From: Gorsachius magnificus
Taxonomy: Eukaryota; Chordata; Aves; Pelecaniformes; Ardeidae
Assembly (NCBI GenBank): GCA_034008185.1
Contig: CM067081.1
Span: 7,253,821-7,317,820, forward strand
Reading direction: 5' to 3'
Length of the DNA stretch: 64,000 nt
This document shows, one piece after another, positions 11,204 through 22,747 of the stretch (position 1 is its first letter; each line of letters begins with the position of its first letter). Both the position numbers and the translations under genes were made by a program. The notes under the pieces were generated by a model that was given only the letters and a program-made list of their open reading frames with translations, had not been told where the DNA came from and made no database searches.

Positions 11204-11367
11204 AGAATCATACAGTTGTAGAATATCTCAAGTTGGAAGGGACCCATAAGGATCATCAAGTCCAACTTCCTGCCCCTTACAGGACTGCCTAAAACTAAAT
11301 CATATGACTAAGAGCATCATCCAGATGCTCCTTGAACTCTGCCAGCTTGGTGCCGTGACCACTAGGA
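11204..11367 (-). mobile_element. CR1 LINE 3'-end fragment, antisense
   Basis: The plus strand carries AGAATCATACAGTTGTAGAA, then CAAGTTGGAAGGGACCCATA and AGGATCATCAAGTCCAACTT, the reverse complement of a CR1 subfamily 3' UTR. CTCCTTGAACTCTGCCAGCT and GTGCCGTGACCAC mark the end of the ORF. About 160 bp, then the match stops. Confidence 0.85.
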
Positions 11368-14300
11368 GAAGAAAACATTACAAAGATTTTCAAAGTCGAT
11401 GTTTTCAGAATCTGGCATTTTGCTTCCCAGTAGAATATAGCTAAATATGTTTTAAAGAATTGACACCCTGCCAGCCCTGAAAGAATAGAAACATCAATTC
11501 TGAAAGCAGAAGTGTTTTTCCATTTTAAGGTGAGATGAAGCAGTGAATTAAGCACAAAATAAATTTTAGCCTACTTTCCTAAGAAACCAGAGCTTATGAA
11601 TCTATACGGGTAGGGTATGTACTGATGTTTTTCCGCTCCTCTCCTTTCCACGCCATTCTTAACTTTTGATCAATTTTAACCAATTTAGACTAAAAAATAG
11701 CACCCTGAGAGGTCTCCTGAAAGGGTGCCGCCTTTGGCTGGATTTCATAAATGAAGAACTGAAGTTCAGAAGCAGTTGCCAAATTTGTTGAGGCATTCAG
11801 ACATATGCGCACATGCCTGGGTCATCCAATGGGATGTTTAAAGGTTTCCACCACTTCTACATATATTTTGAAGTCTGGCCTGAGAGCACTAGACCCAATA
11901 TTATTAATGGAGTCTAAAGAAAGAAAAACATAGCCATCGGATTAGCCTTCCTTTTAAATTTTCTAACCAGCTCTTTGGTCATACCTCCATGCTGGACCTG
12001 CTCCCTGCCATGCTGCTGGGAAACGGGAGAACCACTGGGCCATTCTGATTCATGTTGTCACATTTTTCCCCTCTCCCTGATGTGTCCTCCCAGAGTCGTT
12101 CCCACCCCAGGTATCAGTACCAGTGTGTCCATCCAACTTTGGACATTAATTCCCCCAGCAGTACTGCTCGGTGGGTATTTCAGTCCTGCTTCTGGCAAAT
12201 CCCTTGGGAATTTATGCCTCCTCCTTCCCAAGAAGTGTCCCTGTGCTAACCAGGGGAGCTTTTTACGTGCGCTTTGTTTTGTATTGTACACTAGAGAGCA
12301 GCATGTTAGAGGGTTGTTTTAATGCTGATGGAGAGTGGGCCCTGAAAAGATTTCAGTTGTTTTTATTAAATTCCTTTGGGAAAATATAAAGGCATTTTAT
12401 ATATCACTGAACTAGGCAGTAGCTGACAAACAGTTTCCTGTTTGGGGGAATGGAGATATATGTACCCACTTGCTTTCACTGTTACTGACTGAGCTACCAA
12501 GTGAAGAGCACAGGTTTTCCATTCTGCCTACGATCTGAAATTTGAATTTTCAGTCATCTCCTTCACGTTAGGTTAATTAATCCAACTTAACTGAATTCAG
12601 TCAACTGCTCTACACTTTCTCCAAGCAAGATAAAATGCGACAATGTCTGACATGCTTGTGTACAGATTTTTTTATATAGGTGTAAATTACAAATTTGCAT
12701 GTTTCTCTGCTTTGTTTTACCAGCCACACATCAGAGATATCCAAGAACTGTCTGGAAGAGCAAGCTCCTTAAAATTCCACAGGCTCTGTGACTCTAGAGC
12801 CCTTGTATCATTGGCTTGCTCTGATTTTTAATTGATTAAGAGACTAAATCAAATTTGAAGAGGACACTGATCACCTAAATGACTCTGAAAGCATTTTCCC
12901 CTGGCCATATCTAAAGGCACTTACAGTATAATGTAAGGAAACACAGCCCAGCAGAGGCAGGGTCTAAAGAAGATGCACAGAATGGTGGGCATAGTGGTGT
13001 TTGGCCATTTACAGAAATTCCAAATAAATGTAGGCTTATAAATATGCCCAAGAGCGGTATCATCCTCATGGAAGTTAATCATTGGTTTTGAGTGTTGAGA
13101 AATGAAACTCCAACTCAGATATAGTTGTACACAACTATTTTCCATGTGGTTACAGAGCACTGGCTGTGCATTGAGATAAAAGGGACAATGCCAGGACAGT
13201 CTCTGTTCTGCTGGTGGTGTTCCTTGTACCCCTGAAAACTGTGTCCTGGCCTCCTACCCGTGTTGGGCAACCCCTGGAGCTTGTTCTTCAGAACACTCCT
13301 CTGAATTTGATCCCTTCCTGTGCCAGCAGATATTCTTTTGACCAAGAAAAACGTTCTGCCATCCTTAAAATATTAACTTGTGAGATGGAATAGCCAAAGC
13401 GGTGTGTTTGCGTAAGTCTACTTCTTTACAGCCAGAGGCTGTTTGCTTACCTCCCCACCAGGATGACTGCTTCTCCTCTGGTATCTATCCTATTTGTTTT
13501 GTTTTACTTGTAGCTCTGCTACAGATTAAATTTTCCATGAGTTTAGCTCTGAATCACTTGAATACACAAACCTTTCCGGGTGCAGTTCACAGGGAAGGTC
13601 AACACTATAGTTGAAAATAAATGAGTTGGGCAGAGGTGCCTGTGTCTCTCTGTCTCCACAGGGGTGCAGGCGTCGTGCTGGTGAGGGTGGCCGACGTCCT
13701 GCCTGGGTAGGAGCCAGGGACAGGTAAGTGTGTTCAAGGGAACAAATTCCTCCCCATATTGGATTTGCCAGTGTAACCCTAACTATGATTCTGTGCTTGC
13801 CATATAGGTAGCAAGTGGATAATTCTACAGAAACTTGGTAACAACGACCAGATCTGTACAGCCATGGATGCTTTCTGTGCACAGTGTTTATTTGATTGCT
13901 TTTTTTTCCCCCTCAGACTTCTCTTCCCCCAGTTCATCTGTACTCAAGACATTTTATTTGGTCAACACAGACCTATGAAATGAGAGGGGAAAAATTTTTC
14001 CTTGTGGTTAGCTGGTTCTAACATTCAAACATGTCGTATTCAATGGAAATATGGCACTTAAGCATCTCCGTTTTTAAACAGCCTGGTGATTCTTCATGAA
14101 GAGACCTAGAGGATGAACACAAATAAGCAGAACAGAAAAATCTTGGGAAATAAGAGGCAGTATTGCTCTTCTTTTCATTCCTGGAAATTGGTTAGATTAG
14201 GATTTAAGTAAGCCTGAAAGACAGGAGATGAGAAAAAAAATAAAATAAATCCAAAATTCACTCTTACATTAATGGAACAATATCCTGAAAAGGAAATCCT

Positions 14301-17300
14301 GCCAATAGCTGCATCTGTGCTTTTTACAAGATGGTGATAAAAAAAGCAAAAGAAATCTCTTAATTTTCAAGATAGCTTCTCAAAGAAAGCAACCAGACAT
14401 GGAACCATCTCCCACCCTTCGCTGCCAGCGGCTGTTGTGTATGATGTCTTGGATGCCGAAAAGATTAGGCAGTCTGATCCAGCTGGCCCATGTAACAGGG
14501 ATCAAAGAGGTTTCTCCATCTACCAACTTAAGCTCATGGTAAGTGCATCCTTTTACTAAGCTGTGCAATATTTTCATAATAAACAGTGTTAGAGCCTTTT
14601 TTTTTTTCTTTTGTAATTACGCTAAAGCACAAAGTTGTTTGCGTCTGCCAGTTGTTATGAATCTGGTAAATGAAGGAAAGGCTGTAACACAGTGTAAGAA
14701 AGATATATTCATTAAGACTATGTATAATGAAGTGGAAGAGTTGATATTCCTTTTTTTTTTTCTTTTCCAGCTGTCTGCAAATGAAGAGGAGAAATTGAAA
14801 GTTATAGTGTAAGAAAATTAATAGGGGCATCTGGCTCTTGAGGGGGCAAAATTGTGGAGCAGTCCTCTCATGTGGCAATGCATTATGAGCAACAAAAAAG
14901 GTATCATTTAAAATTACTTCATGTTCTGAGTATGAACAGACAGAACACGTGCAAGTGGGAACTTTACATCCAGTTTTTATTTTCATAGATTGGAACTCAG
15001 CTAAAAAACCCCACCAAAACAAAAAAAACAGATTTAATGTATGTCTTGATGGTCTCAATATATTCAGCAATCTGGATTTTTTTTCTGCAGTATTTTATTC
15101 ATTTTATCAAATGATAGTCTTTGTATGGCAAGCACGTTTTCCTTCTCTCTTGAGGTAAAAATGCTTCTACTCCCAATTACTAAATCTCAGTTACAGTTCA
15201 CTTACAGCAGAAAGTCAGAAATTAGATGAAGTTTCAGCATCTCAGGGGTCATCTGGTCAGGACCAGATTGGGCAGAGAATAAGGTCACATTTTGACAGCT
15301 GGAAATGCATCTGATTGTCAGCTGCAACGTGTGAAAGATCAACTCAAAAACCTAAAACCAAACAAGTATTTTGCACTTGAATGGTGGGAAATTTGTGTTC
15401 ATGTTTTGGTCTGGTTCCATAGACATTAAATGAGAGTCTACATTTGTGGTGGCACATAGTCAAAATCGCTCTTGGCCAGCTGGCTACCACAGGCCTTTCT
15501 TGAATTCAGAGGATTATTACACAGAGGATCATTAAACTTCTAATTTAGCACCCATTATACTTGAAGAAAGTATTTTCCTCTCTTGGTCCTATGTCTTTTT
15601 TTGTATTTTTCTTAATGCAAGCTTAATAACTAGCAAGCCTTATCTTCCCCTTAAGAAGAAACAACTGCTTTTAATCTAATGGAAAGCATGTATTCTTGAG
15701 AAATCAATAATTCTGTCATCCTAAACACATTTTCATCAACACTGAAGGTTAAGTCTGATAATGTTTGGATTCTGAATTACTGAAGGTATTCGACACCAAA
15801 ATCTTTTCTCTAGAGACCAAAGAAGGTGGAACAGTCTTCACTGGGCTTTTCTTGCTGACCCCTCACAAGATGTCTTGTCTTTATGGCCAGGAAACAGTGG
15901 TCCATGTCTGTGCTGGCACTTACCCACAGGCTGGTAACAGGGTACAGCAGCTGTTTCTTAAGATTTCTATATCCTTTCTGAAATGTAAGCCTGGCATTTT
16001 CTGGATGTATCTCCATGTAGGCACATTTATATCTTTGCTAGTTTCCCAGGTGAATTTCTGCTCAAACTGGGTTGATATAGGTGGGCTTGAAACACGCATA
16101 CTTCAGAGCACTCCTCATACTCTTCTTTACCTCTAGATGTAGTAGTCTGTCATTGTGAAGGGACTTCATTACTCTTGGCAGAGGAATTAGCCTGTGTGAG
16201 AAAAGCATCAAATTCTCAGTAATGGCAAAGACGCATCTGTGTACAGTGGGAAGAGTGTCGTGAAGATTCCAGGGGCGCATGCCGGCATTGCTAGAAAGTC
16301 ATGGGAGCTTGGGAAGAGTCTGAATTGGGATTGGGATTGGGACGCATGAAGATGGAGAAGATTTGTGGTGCAAAGAAGCTACAAGGACACTCTCACAAAA
16401 CTCATGTAAGACTCCAGTTTTAGCTCTGTGTTGTCTTTTTACATGTCAAAGAGCCTTCCTGCTTACCATGTCATTTTAAGATCCTTGTTTTTTTCCTACA
16501 GCACCCAGTGCCTCAGGTTACATCTGTGGGACAAGAATGCCCTTGGATAAAGTAAAAATAAAACTGGTTACATAAGACCAAATGGACTATATAAAGTGAA
16601 TATTTCTACAAACATAAGTGAAGAAATAAACCCCAGATTTACTCTTCTTATACCCAGATTAAATCAGAAAGGTCTCTGTCTCCCTTTATCTTGCAAAGTT
16701 ACTCTAAATTCTTTCCTGATGCACACCTTCTAAGGAATTCTTTTATCTGTGCATGTCTTACATTTCAGGTTTACATGCATCAAAGGGAACCTATTCCTAG
16801 CAGTAAGCATTAGCTTATCAGACCTGATCTTTAACAAGTCCCTCAAAGAATCTGAATGGGTTTAATCTTTACCCTCAACATATGTACTTCTTTTCCCCTC
16901 AGACTTATTCAATTCAATATATTTTCAGTCACTTAGCTAAAACAAGGGGTCTTAATATCTTAGAGCAAGTATCACCTCCTACATATACTGGCTATTCAAC
17001 AGCTATTTGACTTAATGAAGATCACCTTCTCTGTGATTCTTTGTCTCCATCTGTGAAAGTTTATATTTTGTATGCGATTATGTTGTATTTTATATCTGTA
17101 TATCATGATATAAAATATGCTTAGTATAAACATCTAAATGGTGCAGAGGTATGCAAGTCACTGAGATCAGTTAGGATAGTAATTAAGTAGTTTAGGTAGA
17201 TTCGTAGATTTGGGGTGACTAAGCCTTACTAACTTTCTTCTATGTAACAGCAACAGGCAGGAATTAGGCTGGGAGAGATTCCTGAGGAAATACTGTCAGA

Positions 17301-18449
17301 GTCTTGATGAAGAGTAACAGGAAATCAGAGAGAAAATGACAGAGGAAGAACTCAAAGAAGAAGGGAAGAAGGCAGGGCAACAAGGTAAAGGAGATGCCTG
17401 AGGATGCTGAATTCAAAATCAGCCCACTGAAGAGAAGAACATGGAAAAATGAAGGAAAAAAGTCGTAAGATTAAAATTTGAAGAGGAAGTCCAAGAGAAG
17501 AAAAGGAAATGCATAAGTGAAAGGAGGCATGAGAATGATTGCACGTACCATCTCAATTTAGAGGATTTATCTTTTTTCAGATTTTTCTCTATTTTATCTG
17601 AAAGGAAGTAGAACTTTGCAAAGTAAAGATTGAGAGTGAAGAGAGACTGTGTACGTATGCAAATATGTAATTGTAAATGGTCAACTGCCTTTGGATGGAG
17701 TGGAATAATGACGGATAGTGAAGGAGAAGAGAAAGCTCATATTGCCAGAAACTGGCTGAACTTCAGAAATGCCAGCTTCCTTCACCAAAGAGTGAATTGC
17801 AACTGTCTCCTGGGAACACCATCTGGCCTCCTGAGAAGGTCTTTGGGGCCTCCATCGCAGCTCCTACTCGATTGGGCTGCTGGATGTCTAGGAACTTTGA
17901 ACAAATAATGAAGGTCAATGGCAAAATAAAAAAGGAGTAGGGGTATAGGTTGCCCCCCACCAAACAGTGGTATAGACAACGATGCATACCATATATTTTA
18001 TACCTTATTATTTCTGCTACAAATCCTTACATTCAGCTCTTCAGAGAAAAAACGCATCTTAGTTAGGCACAAGATAAGTGAAAGCCAAAGCTCTGCATTT
18101 GCTTGTGACAGATTTCTGTGTGTAAATCATTCTGGCTTACAGTTCTGCTTGCTTTTAACGCATCGCTTTGGAGTTGTTAGTTTTTGTGGTAGGTAAAATG
18201 CATTTGGAAGATACACTGGATCTTCCCCAGTGTAACATAGGTTATTTGCAACTGCAGAAAGAAATTGAGTGTTGCTTCCTCACAAGACTTCTTGCAGTCA
18301 GTGTTATCATTTGTCATAATCCATATTGAGTAGTTGGAACATTGAGAATGAACCAAGCTGTCCCCCTCTCCTACGTTAATATTAGTTCATATCCTACTGA
18401 ATTGGATGGCTGCAGTAAGTTTGTAGATTCTTGCTTATACTTGTCCCTG
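11368..18449. other. 7 kb of unique sequence, no supported gene
   Basis: The longest ORF is 178 codons (14534-15070, minus). Its Lys- and Phe-rich runs come from poly-T/poly-A tracts and it has no domain. A second, of 123 codons (15765-16136), also lacks recognisable motifs. The segment 17260-17540 is strikingly purine-rich (GA-biased). A 6-bp repeat TTGGGA occurs three times at about 16326-16344. An AT hairpin is listed separately. Confidence 0.55.
17086..17117. repeat. AT-rich perfect inverted repeat (hairpin)
   Basis: TATTTTATATC at 17086-17096 and its exact reverse complement at 17107-17117, separated by 10 bp. Eleven perfect stem pairs, all but one A:T. There is no gene nearby to make it a terminator. 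It could be a chance AT palindrome or the core of an old element. Confidence 0.7.
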
Positions 18450-18520
18450 TGGGCTCTGCCACAAACCTTCAGACTGGCAAATCATTGAAATGCATGCCTC
18501 AGTTTCCCTAACTGAAAAAT
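18450..18520 (+). repeat. MIR-like ancient SINE relic
   Basis: GGGCTCTGCCACAAACCTTC followed by GGCAAATCATTG and CCTCAGTTTCCCTAACTGAA reproduces the order of the central and 3' core of amniote MIR elements (TCTGCCAC, GGCAAxTCA, CCTCAGTTTCCxxATCTG). It is degraded and about 70 bp long. The CR1 at 18521 begins immediately after it, so CR1 may have inserted into the relic. Confidence 0.55.
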
Positions 18521-19073
18521 AGAATCATAGAATCATAGAATGTTTTGGGTTGGAAGGGACCCCTAGAGGCCATCTAGTCCAACCCCCCTGCAGTGAGCAG
18601 GGACACCGCTAACCAGATCAGGTTGCTCAGAGCCCCGTCCAACCTGGCCTTGAATGTTTCCAGGGATGGGGCCTCCACTACCTCTCTGGGCAACCCCTGC
18701 CAGGGTTTCACCACCCTCGTTGTAAAGAATTTCCTCCTTATATCCAGTCTAAACCTACCCTGCTTCAGTTTAAAACCATTACCCCTTGTCCTGACACAGC
18801 TGGCCCTACTAAAAAGATTGTCCCCCTGTCTTTCCTAAGGGGGGACAGTCCTTTAAGTACTGAAAGGCCGTAATCAGGTCTCCCCGCAGCCTTCTCTTTT
18901 CCAGGCTGAACATCCCCAACTCTCTCAGCCTCACTTGTAGGAGAGGTGCTCCAGCCCTCGGATCATTTTTGTAGCCCTCCTCTGGCCCCGCTCCAACAGT
19001 TCCATGTCCTTCTTGTGCTGAGGGCTCCAGAGCTGGATGCAGTGCTCCAGTGAGGTCTCACCAGAGCAGAGTA
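18521..19073 (-). mobile_element. CR1 LINE fragment, antisense, 5'-truncated
   Basis: The plus strand begins with AGAATCATAGAATCATAGAA and GGGTTGGAAGGGACC, which is the CR1 3' tail read backwards. It continues through the ORF2 C terminus to CCAGAGCTGGATGCAGTGCT and CACCAGAGCAGAGTA near 19073. The minus-strand ORF is broken: a short insertion relative to the sibling copies at 46880 and 49012 duplicates a GGGGGACAGTCC-like stretch near 18840. Same subfamily as those siblings. Confidence 0.94.
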
Positions 19074-20089
19074 TATGGTACCTGCCTACCACAGGCAGTT
19101 TTGTGGTGGTTGACTGTAAGTAAGGAACTTTCTAACCCTAGAGACATTTTTGGAGATAGTTTTGCACCTGCAAGAAGGTTACTTTCTGGAGAAACCCCTG
19201 TCTAAGGAGAGTCAGTGATAGCCTATGCTGCAGAAACTGTGAGGAGGGGGTATGGGGAAAGTTACTGACTATAAGTTGAGCTCTGAGCTGGGAATTCAGG
19301 ATTGTATCTCAGCCTGAGGTGATAGAAAGAACCATGAACAGTCAAAACCATCTCATTTCAGAAGTGTTAACATGATTTTTTTTTCATATTCATAAAGTCA
19401 AAATAAAATGCTTTGTGTAAAAATTGTGAAAACATTCTATTTTATTTGAGATGTTTTATGTAAAAGTATGGAAAGGATCAAACTGTTTCATTTGTAGTGT
19501 TCAGTGTGTCATCCAGGGCAGGTAAGGGAAGAGAAAGCAGTCAGGAGACTTGACAAGGTTGTGTGGTGTAATATAACTGGAAATGAAACAGAACCTAAAC
19601 AATTTGAAAAATCAGAGAAAAAAAATCTAAAAGATACCTAATTGTGGTTTGACTCATATGGCAAAATTTCAATGACTTTTTCAGTAAAACAGGCACATTT
19701 TCACAACTGTTTTATTTTTCTGTTTGATTTTCGCCATTTTGATCAATCCCATTAAAAACTGCACTTCCTCACAGTTTTCAAACTGTTATCACTGATAGCC
19801 AGCTTTGGGAGTTTTTGGCCTGATTGTGGTTTTTCTCTGAGATAGGTCACAGTTAAATGTGGTGTTTGGGCTTACAGAGAGGGTGCCATGTATGGAAGAA
19901 GAATGGCAGAGGAATTCCTCAGTATTTCTAGTGAAGCAAGCAGGAGTTCTTGGGCTGACCACCCCCATCCCAGATCCTTCCCTTCCTCCCATGTTTTTGT
20001 GACTATCCTGATAACTCGATTTGACCGTGAGCTCCCACTTGGATCCCTGCTGACTTCTCATGGGCAAGAGCATGTTCAACTCTTTGCCC
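19074..20089. other. Unique sequence, no supported gene
   Basis: Contains overlapping ORFs on both strands around 19789-20271 (96 and 127 codons) without recognisable domains. They lie next to the zinc-finger-like ORF at 20090-20560 and could be degenerate continuation of the same relic, but I cannot show it. Confidence 0.45.
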
Positions 20090-20560
20090 TTAAGCCCTTG
20101 AGATGTGTGATATTCTTACAATGGGGAAAATTGAGTCAGCTGCAGTCCCCCAGCTGCCTGTCCCTGCTTTCCATAAGGAGCCACCCTGAACTTTGGTTAA
20201 CTGTAACCTCAATGGTTTTGGAGTCATCACCTGATATGGGTGGGATGGCTCATCTGTTTTGGGATTGGTGACAGTAATCTCAAAGTCCGTCCTACATGTT
20301 GACGTAAATATAGCTGGCAGTTGTCGCCTTTGTGCATATGCTTTTCTGCGCATATGTAGGCTATGGATTTTTTTTATTCGGTGCAAGTGTCTTTGAGCTG
20401 ATATTTTCACTCTCTGGTTGTAGCTGCAAATAGTGCAGCGATATAAATGTGGATCAACTTCCCTGACTACAGAATTACTCATCATAGATAGCACTGCAGC
20501 CTGCACTGATATTAGTTCGTACCAATGTGACCCACTGCTGTGGTGTGCACTGTGCTCTTC
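20090..20560 (-). pseudogene. Possible relic of a C2H2 zinc-finger protein
   Basis: The minus strand is open from a stop at 20561-20563 to 20090. Taking the GTG at 20506 as residue 1, residues 24-48 read C-x2-C-x12-H-x7-H (CTIC at 24-27, His40, His42, His48, His51). An aromatic residue (Tyr22) lies two before the first Cys, and a basic stretch follows. This spacing is close to the long-linker C2H2 fingers of large multi-finger homeobox or nuclear proteins (ZFHX-like), though identity is not established. No ATG precedes the finger in frame, except internal Mets at 8 and 9, and no splice sites were verified. It could be a degenerate processed pseudogene, a true exon, or chance. Confidence is low because one finger is weak evidence. 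Confidence 0.3.
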
Positions 20561-20563
20561 TCA

Positions 20564-22401
20564 CCAAATATTCAACACATCGCAACATCAGGGCTTTGCT
20601 AACCTCTTTTTATTTTGTGCGTGGGTGTCTCTTGCTCAATGCTCCAGATGGATGAGACCTTGACATTTTTGGTCATTAAGAGGACACTGAAAATTTGAAA
20701 AAGCTTTAATTATCTTAAACCCCTTTCTGGTTTGAGATATTCCACTCACATATGCGTGCCCCACAGAGACGCAAACCTCTTTTCAAACTGGTTACTATAT
20801 TTTTGCTCTGCTATTGGATTTTGCTTTCTGTGATTGCTTTTTCTTCCCTTCAGCCATCCCCTATATTCAGAGAGCCTATTAACCTTACACTTACAATTCA
20901 GAATGTGTCCCTCTGTACATTGTAAGGCACAGCTGTATGAGTAGTAAAGTGGCCACGCTCTCATTCTTCACATGTCCTTCAGTAATACATTGTGCTTGCG
21001 TTCTTGCTGTGCCACTCAGTGCATTCACAACAGACTGAAACAAAATACAATGGAGCCTGTGCCAGCATCTTCCTCGAGAGATCTTGAAACTCAGTGATAA
21101 AATTTGTATGTGAGAAGATTTAATTTATCCGTTTAGTTTCTCCTAAAAGCAATTAAGAACACTATTAGCTACTATTGAAAATGTCAGCATTTCCCATAAC
21201 TCCCACACAATAGCGCCTTGCCTTGCCACAGTCTTTTTCCTTTGTGTTCAATAACCAAAGCGTGTTAGTTGAAGAAAGATTGTACTATTTGGCATATGTT
21301 GACTTTTGAACACTTCCGACCTTATCTGTCCTGAGGCATAGCTGTTTGCCAGCTGATCATCACTGCCTACCAGTGCCTGTCTGCAGACTGCATTAGACAG
21401 ATTTGTACTTCTGTGCCATGTCACGGGGAGTGTTTTTCATATCGCACCCTTGTCAGAGCATATGGCTTTGACCCTGAACCTGTTAAACCTGAGATGCTAT
21501 GTTGAGTCAATGGTTTTCAAAGTTGTAATCAGGTTAACCAAACACAAGTTCAGTGACAAAGATTTCTAGCAGTGTCATTTACATCTGGGATGATGCTTTA
21601 TTTTTTCTGATTCAGTCTTTCATGAATGCTAACAATTCTCTAGCTAGCAGTAGACACATTGCTAGTCATAGGCACATCCCATTGCTTCTTGAAGCTTTCT
21701 GTAATCTTATGTTATTTTTATGTCTACTGAAAGGCCCTGCCTTTACATCAGATTTGTATTAGAAGTAATCGGTCCTTTTATAACCCCAGTACATTGAATG
21801 CCCCTAGAAAGGTTCAGCAAAGATGGCTGCACTACAGGGAAGACTGTCTTCTTATGAAACTCCACTTTGAAAAGAGCTAACAGCAACAATGAGGCTTAAT
21901 CAGGTTCAGAAATTGGCATGAAACCACTAGTTTGCCCTTCTGGAAGACCTTAGAAAGCAGGGGATAAAAATCTCATATTAAATATTCTGGAAGAGCTTCA
22001 GTTACTTGGGTGAGGCACAGAGCTGAATCCTTTATAAAGTTCACTCTGGGCCAAACAAATGGATCAACTTTTCCATTCTACATCTCGTCTGAAAAGTGTC
22101 ATCTCTGATTGCTCCCTCAGGCAACTGTTTGCTACTTAATCGTATAGAAATCATCTCACCTCTCCAGGAGTGTCTGGAAGCAATGATGGTGTGACTTTGC
22201 TCAACCTAGTTCAGACTGGATTCCAGAAAGGAGCTCTAAACAAGACAGAGCATCTACAAACTTGGTCAGTTATTAACTAGCCTACCTGATGCTTCACAGA
22301 CATCTGAGAAACAAACTAGGGACAGTTCTGTGTATTTGCTGACACTCTGTTCTTCCATTTTTTGTTGTGATGAAGAACTTTCACATGAAAATGGAGCTTT
22401 A
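20564..22401. other. Unique sequence, no supported gene
   Basis: A 72-codon minus-strand ORF at 20746-20964 is Cys-containing and lies upstream (on the minus strand) of the zinc-finger-like relic, but shows no finger spacing. Nothing else was recognised. Confidence 0.5.
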
Positions 22402-22747
22402 GGCCAGATGCACAAAAATACATAGGTCCCTAGGTGCCACTAATTTCAACTTAACTCAAGTGGATTTGTGGACGGAAGACTTGACATCTTACGTATTTAC
22501 AGCTTCCAGATGTTTTTGCCTTATAAAAAAATCATGGTGTTATATATGTTGTCTCACGGGGCCTCAGTGCAGAATGACAAAGGTGCTTAGGCACTTGTAT
22601 CTGCAGGAGAGCACCTACTCAGATCTATAAAGTATCTTTGCACACACTGACTTTTGGTGGAAGTTGAATTCTTAAGGTTTAGACGTGCTTTGGTAAATCC
22701 CACTAGCCATATCACTTGCTTATTTACGTGCCTTCAGAAATCTGGCC
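22402..22747. repeat. Ancient palindromic (MITE-like) repeat
   Basis: Begins GGCCAGATGCACAAAAATAC and ends CTTCAGAAATCTGGCCC, so the ends are imperfect inverted copies of each other. The first 45 bp contains TAGGTCCCTAGGTGCC, and a second such motif, GGTGCTTAGGCAC, sits mid-element. This pattern (GGCCAGAT ends enclosing TAGGTGCC/AGGCAC units) is the one I know from old palindromic repeats of reptiles and birds. Heavily diverged. Transposon class is uncertain. Confidence 0.45.

Noticed and set aside
14534..15070. 178-codon minus-strand ORF
   Set aside because: Composition is driven by poly-T/poly-A tracts, no domain is visible, and the start is in low-complexity DNA.
15765..16136. 123-codon plus-strand ORF
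   Set aside because: No recognisable motif and no supporting signals; length is compatible with chance over 64 kb.
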